DNA of 64,000 nt from Acanthosepion pharaonis (taxonomy: Eukaryota > Mollusca > Cephalopoda > Sepiida > Sepiidae). Of the stretch, positions 26,001 to 35,000 are shown one piece after another. The DNA lies in the NCBI GenBank assembly GCA_903632075.3, contig CAHIKZ030005499.1:3453501-3517500 (forward strand), in the 5' to 3' direction. The notes below the pieces were generated by a model. It made no database searches, was not told where the DNA came from, and saw only the letters and a list, made by a program, of their open reading frames with translations. The position numbers were made by a program, and so were the translations under genes. The first letter of the stretch is position 1. The number at the start of each line of letters is the position of its first letter.

Positions 26001-29000
26001 TGGTTTTTTAAAAATATTTGTTTCACTTGACCATATGAATTTTTTTTAAACGGGATCTATATTCATCAGAACTGAAATTGAATTTTACAACTAATTGTGA
26101 GCCATTAATATTGCTTTTGAGATATTTTTAATCTAAGGTTTGTAGTGGCCCACTGAGTGGTCGCTGTTTTTTATCAGGAATTCTTATTACAAAGAATACA
26201 CAAGAAAATATTGTCACCAGAAACTGAGTTATAACAAAGGTAGAGTTCTTAATAAAAAGGCCAAAGTTTTATTATTGGTAAACAACCAACAACTTAATTA
26301 CAAATATGTACATTTGTTGATTTCACACATTATGAAATGGACAAAGTCCGACAATTATTTTAAGAACGCATAAACATAAAAAATGTCTTAAAATATTTGT
26401 TGATTTGTAAGAACTCAAAGGAGTCACCACATTGTAAAGGGTGAAATATTAAAAACACATAAAAATGTTCTAAAGTGTGAGTGTGTAAATAAGATATGCA
26501 CATGTGGTTAAATTAATAGTCCAGAAAAATGACCATGTTATGGTCCCTGATGAAAGAAGTTAAACTCGAAAGAAATCATTTGAATGTAATGACTTGGTAC
26601 TGGTAAAAAAAAAAATCCAAAAATGGCAGCATGCTGAAAATGAAGTGGCATGCTGTTACGTAAATCCAGAAATTTGGAAGGAAACCAAATGAAGGTGCTA
26701 TGATGTTAGGTTGAATTCAAAATGGTGATATGCCAATGAAAAAGGTGCCAAACTAGTGTGGTTGCTAGGTAACCAAACATAATAGCATAGGCCATCATGA
26801 TGGTGTTTCTGCAAATGAACATTAAGAGAATTAACGTGCAAAAGCAATGAATAAAGCAACAAGAAAGTATTTCAGAACTGTTTTATTGAGTTTTTTTTTT
26901 TTGTATTATATATACATAATATTTGAAAGATTAAAAGTTTTGTTAGAATTGATAAACACTGGTACATAGCAATAACTAACAAAACTATTATCAGTCAAGA
27001 GATCTAATCCACTTCTGGTTGCTGAACTGGGGGATGCGACAGGTTTGTATTTTGAAAAACTTGGACATTTGTGCCCACAAAAGAAAGTGTCAAAAGGACA
27101 GTTTTTCCATTGAGGCCATTATTATTTTAATTACCTTCACTCCTCAGCAATTTTTATTGTTTTAAAAAGTGATGATTAGAGTTATAATAAACATATGATG
27201 AAAGTGAATTTATACATTTTTTGTTCTTGAAAATTTACAACTATTTATTAGATTGTTTATTTACATGAATAATTTTATATTTACAATATTCTAAAAACTA
27301 ATACAATTGTATTAAAGCTAATGCAATAATTAACATTTACCAATTAATAAAAGAAATACATAGGAAAAAAAAATTTTATTTATAAAGATTTACTAAATTA
27401 TTAAAATATGAGAACCAAATATAAAGAAATCCTTATTATTTATCATTTTTATAAAGTTCAAATTGATTGGCAATTAGCCAATGTTTTGCTAACCATTCCA
27501 ATAAACAATGTAATAAATTAATAGCATTTATTATTTTTGTCATAAATTCTCAAGAACAAAGAAAATGTACAAATCCACTTTCATATATTTAGGAGGTTTT
27601 ATAAAAATTCTAATTATCACTTTTTAAAACAATAAACATTGCCAGTGTGTGAAGGTAGTTCAAATAATACCATTGTCAAGGGGAAAATCATTCTTTTGAC
27701 AGACTGATTTTTTTTCAGGCATGAAGGTCCAAGCTTGCACATATTTCTTTGAAGTTGCCTTATATGAAGTGGTATTTTCATCTCATAAGGTGGTATCTAT
27801 ACTATCCTCTGTTTTCTATAAGAATAAAATAACAAAAGTTTGATTTTGGAAAGATACAATTTTCATTAACCAGTGTCCACTTATCTACAGTTATCCGCTG
27901 TTACTACTGTGTTTTTCTACAGCTAGTAGTCTGTCTGAGACTTAACTCACTAAACATATATACAGTATGTAATGTTATTGCCATACAGACTAAAAAAAAC
28001 ACAAGATTGAATCTGAGAGATTTCATAACATTGCATTTTATTTAATTCTGGACGTCATCAGTCACTTAATAAGTACAGCTGAAATGCCTTCTCCAAATGT
28101 GAACACAATAGATCCTTGCAAGTATGTCTGATATTCTCTTCTCTCTTGGGTGGATGTTTGTATATCTATCTCTCATACGGTTTTTACCATTTATACACGT
28201 CTTAGGTGTAGTTTTGTTGATCATCTGTCAGAGGTGGCAATTGACATTGGGTGAAATGTGGATCTGTACTTGTTAGATAGGTCATCTCTCAGATGAACCT
28301 ACTGATGTGAGTTCTTTGATGGTTTGGTGTGGTGTGACACTGAGTGCAAAGTCTATTCTCACATCAACTATACTACAAATATCAATTTAATTTCTTGGGA
28401 CCAGACAAATACCATCTGAATGATGTTATCTTTCTTTTGTATGCTGCAAAAAGAAAAAAAAGATTTTTTTTATTTTTTTTCTTTGTGGGTATTTTTGGTT
28501 TGCAGGATTCCTGATAGGATTGTATAACTGTACCAGTATTGAAGTGTTTCTTTCAAGATTTCTGTCTACATTACTCTTTTGAATTAGAATTTTTTTTTTT
28601 CCCTCTTCAGGAAGAAGAAAAGCTGGCATTTGCGGAAATAATTGGCAAGCGCCATCGGCCATCTTGTGTCATCAAAGAAAAAGATATTTGTCATTTGAAT
28701 ATGAATTCTGAAGATTCTGTTCTTGGCCAGGTAAAAATATTTATGCTGAAGGTTTTAATTAAAAATGTTCCTGACACATAACCTACATGGAAATGCTCTT
28801 CTTTAAAAAAAATACTTTAATTCAGATTGAGGTTTAAATTAAACACAGATTTTATGATATTGAATGTTATAAGTCACTGTAGCACTTATAAGACTTTGTA
28901 TTTAGGGAAGTATAGGTTCATGCCTTTGCCAAACTTATGAAGAGTAAATAACACCACACAGTTTGAATGGAAATGTTATTTTCATTAAGTCATTAGATTT

Positions 29001-32000
29001 CACTAAAGATTCATTTTTTGTTTTGTTTCCTATCCCTGATTTGATGAGATAAAAATGAAACAAAATGTCTGACAGAGAAAGCATAAGTTCCAAATAATAC
29101 TGAAAAACAATGAGTAAAAACAAATTTGATAGTTCCACTTGCTTTTATTGTATACATTACTCTACCACACACCATTATCTTGTGAGGATGGCATTTAGAT
29201 AGTTCTGTATTTTTTTTTTTTTTTTTTAGATTCATCATGAAATGGCAAAATATCATGAAATTGGCCGTTTCCTTCTGACTCCTGACTGTCCCATTGATTG
29301 GGATTCAGCATTATTCCATGAGAAACATGCTGCTGAATTGGGTGTATTGGAAGCTCTTATCACTATGGCCAGGCTTTATCTTGGACTTCCAAGAGATGTT
29401 TTAACTGAGTGTCCACAGGAGGTAAGTGTTCATAATGTATAGTACAAAATGACATGTAAATCCTGTCAATTTGGTTCAATGTAAGCAAATTTAATGCTTT
29501 AAATATGTCTAAAATTATATTTAGAATTATCTTAAGCTTGCTTTAATGATTTTTTTTAAAAACAATAATTAAATAATTTAATTATCTCATGTTAAAATTC
29601 AATTTAAGACATATTTTATGGATGCAAATTACAATACACTTTTGTAAAGAATTTTAGCACATTTCTTATGTAAACTATAAATTCTCGCATGATATTATTT
29701 TCATTTAATATTAATGTTCGGTCTGGTTTTATTTGAGCACAGATATAATCTGAATAAAATGATATTTCAATGTACTTTTAAGACATATCAGATTGAGTAA
29801 AATGCAAATTATCATTTTTATATGCTTTGCTATTAATAAATAAGACTGGTTCATACTGATATAGAATATTTCCAAAGCTTGGAAAATGAAAAGAGAATAA
29901 TATGAGGCACATATTCTGTACTAAGATTTTTGATTGACCAGGCTGGTAGTCATCAATTACACCATTTACACTACTTGCTTTTGGACTATTGTCCTCATCT
30001 TTGTTGTTGTGATAACAACATTTTGTCTGTTGTGCCCTCTGGCCTTCCTCAGGTGTATATCAATCTAGGTAACCTACAGGGAATTCTGAAATGAACCGTT
30101 TATTTAATCTACAGAGGTAGACAGTTCTCGTTCCCCTTCCCATGTCTAGGGATATTTTCTAGTTCTTTTTAGTACTGCTCAATTATTGTTCGCCTGTTTC
30201 CACTGAGTCCAAGTACACACTGCCCAACCCTGGGATTGAACTCAGAATTCCCTGTGGGTTACCCAGATTGATATACACCTGAGGAAGGCTGGAAAGCACA
30301 ATGGCTGAAGCATTATGATAACAACAACAAAGACAAGGAAAATAGTTTAAATATAAATAGTGTAAATAATAATTCATCCCAGAAAATTAGACAAAAATCA
30401 ATGACACTATTTAAAAACAAAAGAAACTGTTTTCCTTACTTTTTGGCCGTTGTACACACTGGCCTTCTTCAGGTGATATACAACAGCCAAAACATTGTGA
30501 ATATGACAATAAAGATGAGGACAACAGTCTGAACAATGTAAATAGTGTAAATAGTTACAATACCTCATTTCAGAAATATAAACAAAAATTGATGTCTACG
30601 TGAGCCTGTGTATCCACTGAATATAATGTTTTTAGTATTAAGAAATAATGTCAGATTAAAACATTCATTAATTCCTTAGAAATAACTTCTAATTATTAGG
30701 TGGATATTGACAAAGGCTTGACATACATGACATTGGCTGCTGAAAATGGAGATCGGGATTCCATGCTTCACCTTGCCAAAGCATTTGAAACAGGAAATTG
30801 TTTAGGAACTTGTCGGTAAGAATCTAAGAATTATTGTGAATTTATTTACATTAGCATAAATGCTGGAAACTCCATAGATAATCTCTACTATTTTGGAATA
30901 AAATCTGAAGAATTCCATATATTTTTAGACTGTTTTCTTCATATTTGTTATATTTTTTGGCTTCCTCACAGATGCTTAGGACTTTCCCCACAAAATTGAA
31001 AGAAATTAGTTGAATTCACTGGAATTGTTGCTAAAGAGAACAGATAGGAATAATTTTTTTTAAATGTGAGGAATAATGAAAACACTTTATCTTAAAACTC
31101 AAAAAAAATTGGAATATCATGTGATTTATACATTTTTAATAATACATGAAATAAATCATTATTTAGTGATTTTTCAATAATGAGGTTCTGTGTTCATCTT
31201 GTCTGGTTTTCCTCACATTGAGAGCACTCTCTCACAACAGAAAAAGCTGGTGTTATATAGCTCTCTCAGTCCCAGACCCATGCTGACTATTGGCACCTGT
31301 CCAGTATTATATGCAAATTTTGTCAGCACCATCTACTATAAATAGAATGTCCTCTCTCTCAACAGCCAATTGTGGAAGAGGACATGACCAACTCTGGGTT
31401 TCTTGTCCAGTTGACCTGATTCTCCATTACAGTATTTATCAATTTCTATATAATGGTTTTATGTCAGGTCACTTTATGAGTGCTACTGGTAGCATGTAAC
31501 ACTTGTACAACCTACTGCATTGTTAGGACATTGGTGAGGAGTTTGGCTAGACACCCAGCAGTATTAAAAACAAGATCTCTCAAAGGGTGGATGAACTTTG
31601 TTGGGATAATGGTACAAAGGGTAGATTGGGTTCTGGAGATATATAGCCAGTCCAATGCTGGGTGGTCAATGGCCAGGCAGGAGTGTTCGCCCAATTGAAT
31701 TAATGGCCAGATTTAGTTGTCCAAGATATCATGTTGAAACACTGGTCCTTATGTGATCACTGAAGTTAAGCAATGTCAAGTCTGGTCAGTACCTAGATGA
31801 GTGACCACTTGGGAATATCAGGTACTGTAAGCTTGGATGTGTGGGTGATGTAATTGATAGTTCAGAATTCAGTTGGGTTTGTTATATTCACTTACACACA
31901 TATACGCTTGGGAAATGTATGAATCCACCTCCTCTTCTCCCTTCAGCTATGAGTTAATTAGTAGGATTTGTATCAGTAAATTGTTGTTATATCCAAAAAC

Positions 32001-35000
32001 TTCTTACTATCTAAAATCTGGCTTTAAATAACCTGCAAAAGGTTGATAAGTCATTAAAAATAATCAATCAATAGTTGCCCAAAACACACTACACATAAAT
32101 GAATACCCTTCTCTCTGTCAACCCAGGTAATGTAGAGGGAACTGGTCAGTGACCCTATGACCACACCTGATCATGGTGTTGATGATTTTTTTTTTTATGG
32201 ATAAATAGTGAAAAATCATGTGAACTATATGGTGATACAGACAAGCATCTTAAGCCTACGGCTATATCCTGTTGAAACACTAGTTCTCATCTGATCACCA
32301 AAGGTAAGAATTGTTGAGCCTAGTCAGTATCTAGATGAGTGACTGTTCAGGACTATCAGGTGCTGTAAGCTTGGATGTAATGAATAATGGCTCATAATGA
32401 AAAATCAGAGAGCCAAGTTTGAATTCCAGTTTGGTTCATTATATTCACCTGAGAAAGGTATAAATCCAACTCTTCTCAGCTATGGATTAAATAGTAGAAC
32501 TAGTATAAGAAAATCATTATTATCACCTGCTCACTGCTCCAAAACTCTTACAAGCCAAAAATGTGTTTTGGTTTTAAATAACCTTAAAAATAGGTTGATA
32601 AGCCATAAAAACAATCAATCAATCACAAGCATCTTAAGATATAGAAACAAAGGGAGTTGGCAGTCTATTAGCAAAATATGAATGCAAAACTTGTATTGGT
32701 AAACTGTAAACTGTTTTTGTGATATTTGTATAAACAAATTTTCTTAAAATTCTTCATTTTAATCTTTAATTTTCTTTAAATTCATTTTCTTTAGAGAATT
32801 ATGCATATCCCATAAAAATAAGTTCATCTAGTTTGCTAAGATGAATTATATTTAAATTTACACGAAACTCACATTAGATGTTAGTTTGTCAAATTGGAAG
32901 ATTTCTATAAGTGACCAGTTGAAATTCTTTTCTTCTTTTTCACCCTGACAGGTCCAAATGTTGGACAACTTCTATGTTTTGGTACAACCAAGCAATTCAA
33001 AGTATAGAGAATGATAACACCGGTGCATATGACTCAACCATGCACAGCCCTTTGCATCAATTGTTAGCAGCACAAGCCCACATGTTTCTTGTTGGGGGCT
33101 TTGGCATTGAGAAAGATCCTCAAAGAGCAGGTAATTTTTACCCCTTTTCTTGATGTAGCTGATGAATGAACACTGTCATTTAACAGAACTTAGATGTTTC
33201 ATATCTGTCTTCAGAAGTATTGGAGTATTGTTTAATGTTTTGATCTCTACCAAAGTGGCATAGAAATATTTTTGGAAAGCCTATATTAATGAAGCAGCTT
33301 TTTGTTGGATTCTGTATATTTTTTTTTTTTTTTTTTTTTTTAATCATTTACCCCCAAGCAAGGTGATAATGCCACTAAGATGCAAAAGAGTTTTGGGGGT
33401 ACTGGGAGTGAAGGAGAATGAGAAGTCTTTAATGAAGAGAAAGGACAATAAAAAAAACAGGATTCAAGAAGATAGTGATTGGTGTTGCATTTAATTTTTT
33501 GAAAATTGGAAGAGACAGGGAAGCAAGAAATTGGAAGAGATTTCCACTGTTGAGAAATGCAAGGAAAATTATTAGAATAGAACATAGTTACATTTTGCTA
33601 GTTCAACAATAAAATGTTGAGACCTTGTTACCAATGTATTAGCATGCTTAATTTCATACAGTCGAGGCACCAAAGAGGAAAGCTTATCAGAACAATTACC
33701 ATTGAAAAATATTTGTAGAAAAGACAGAAGGAAGGCACGTCAGTGAGAAAGTAACTGAAGTCAAGATGCCAGGTTGGGATTAGACGCTTTTTTGTTTTTG
33801 TCAAGAATCTTGAGATATATAGCAGGAATACAAGATCATATATGGCAACAATATTATTTGCATAGATGAATGGTAGATTTATAAATGTGCAAGATGGCTT
33901 CTGACAAGAAAAATTGTCTGGCACTATACAGTGAACCAACTTAGTGTGGCACAAGGCCACAAATATAAGGTGTCTGCAGAATCACTACAGTAATCAGGGT
34001 CTAAGACTAGCTTGCTAATCCTTGTCTCACAGTGTTTAATTTTTTTATTGTGTTGTTTTGAATGTTTTTGTCTGCATTAAATTTCTACAGTTTATTTACT
34101 TGTTTTTGAAAGCACAAGTTAGAAAATTTTTAGTATTGATTTTTATAATGGATATTAAATTTAATTGATCTTCTATAACCTTAACCAGGTAAAATTTTAG
34201 TGTCTTATTTAAGACACAAATAATTACTGAGTGTGAGAGAATATGAGAAAAAGAAAACATTATTAAAGAGAGAGAATAATAAAAGAACAGGAATTAAGAA
34301 GATAATGATTAAAATTTTATTTAAATTTTAGAAGATCAAAGTTGACTGGAAAGCAAGAAGCAAGTTACACAAGTGAGAAGTGCAAGAAAAGAAATTGTTA
34401 GCATAGAAGTTACAGTTACATCTAGCTATTTCAACTGTAAGATAATGAGCACCTAGCCATCACTTTAGTAGTATGCATAAATTTATGAAGTCTAGGTACG
34501 AAAGAGGAAAGCTCATCAGAACAATTACCATGAAAATATAGAAAAAGGTACAGGGAACCTATGTTATAGCAATGGGAAAGTGAATGAAGCTGAGATATCA
34601 GATTCTTCATTGTATTTTATCAAGAAACTATAAATGCATAGCAGAAGCACCAGACCATATATGACAGCAATGTCTGAAGCATGGACAAATCATAGACTTA
34701 TGTGTAAAACTTTCCTAGCAATTGATTCAATATAATCTTTCCATTTCATGTCAGTGGAAAATGTTAGCCTGAGAAGGTGCAAGGAGTCACTCTCCTGGAG
34801 TCTAGTGTCAGCCATGCTGATTGAAGGCAAAAAAAGGTTCTCTAAAAAGAGGACAGTTTTGTTTTGGAGGTGTTAAAATTAACAGGCCATTTCTTGTCCC
34901 AGTTAACAGATTGTAGGTCATTTTTGAGATAAGTTGACCTTATCAAACTGATCAGATTTACTATTAAGATTATTTACTCTTAAGTAGTTGTGTAATCAAC

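Noticed and set aside
31735..32375. 5S rRNA genes
   Set aside because: Only about 75-80% similar by eye, internal control region altered, no T-run terminator after the head, and each is fused to the same SINE body.
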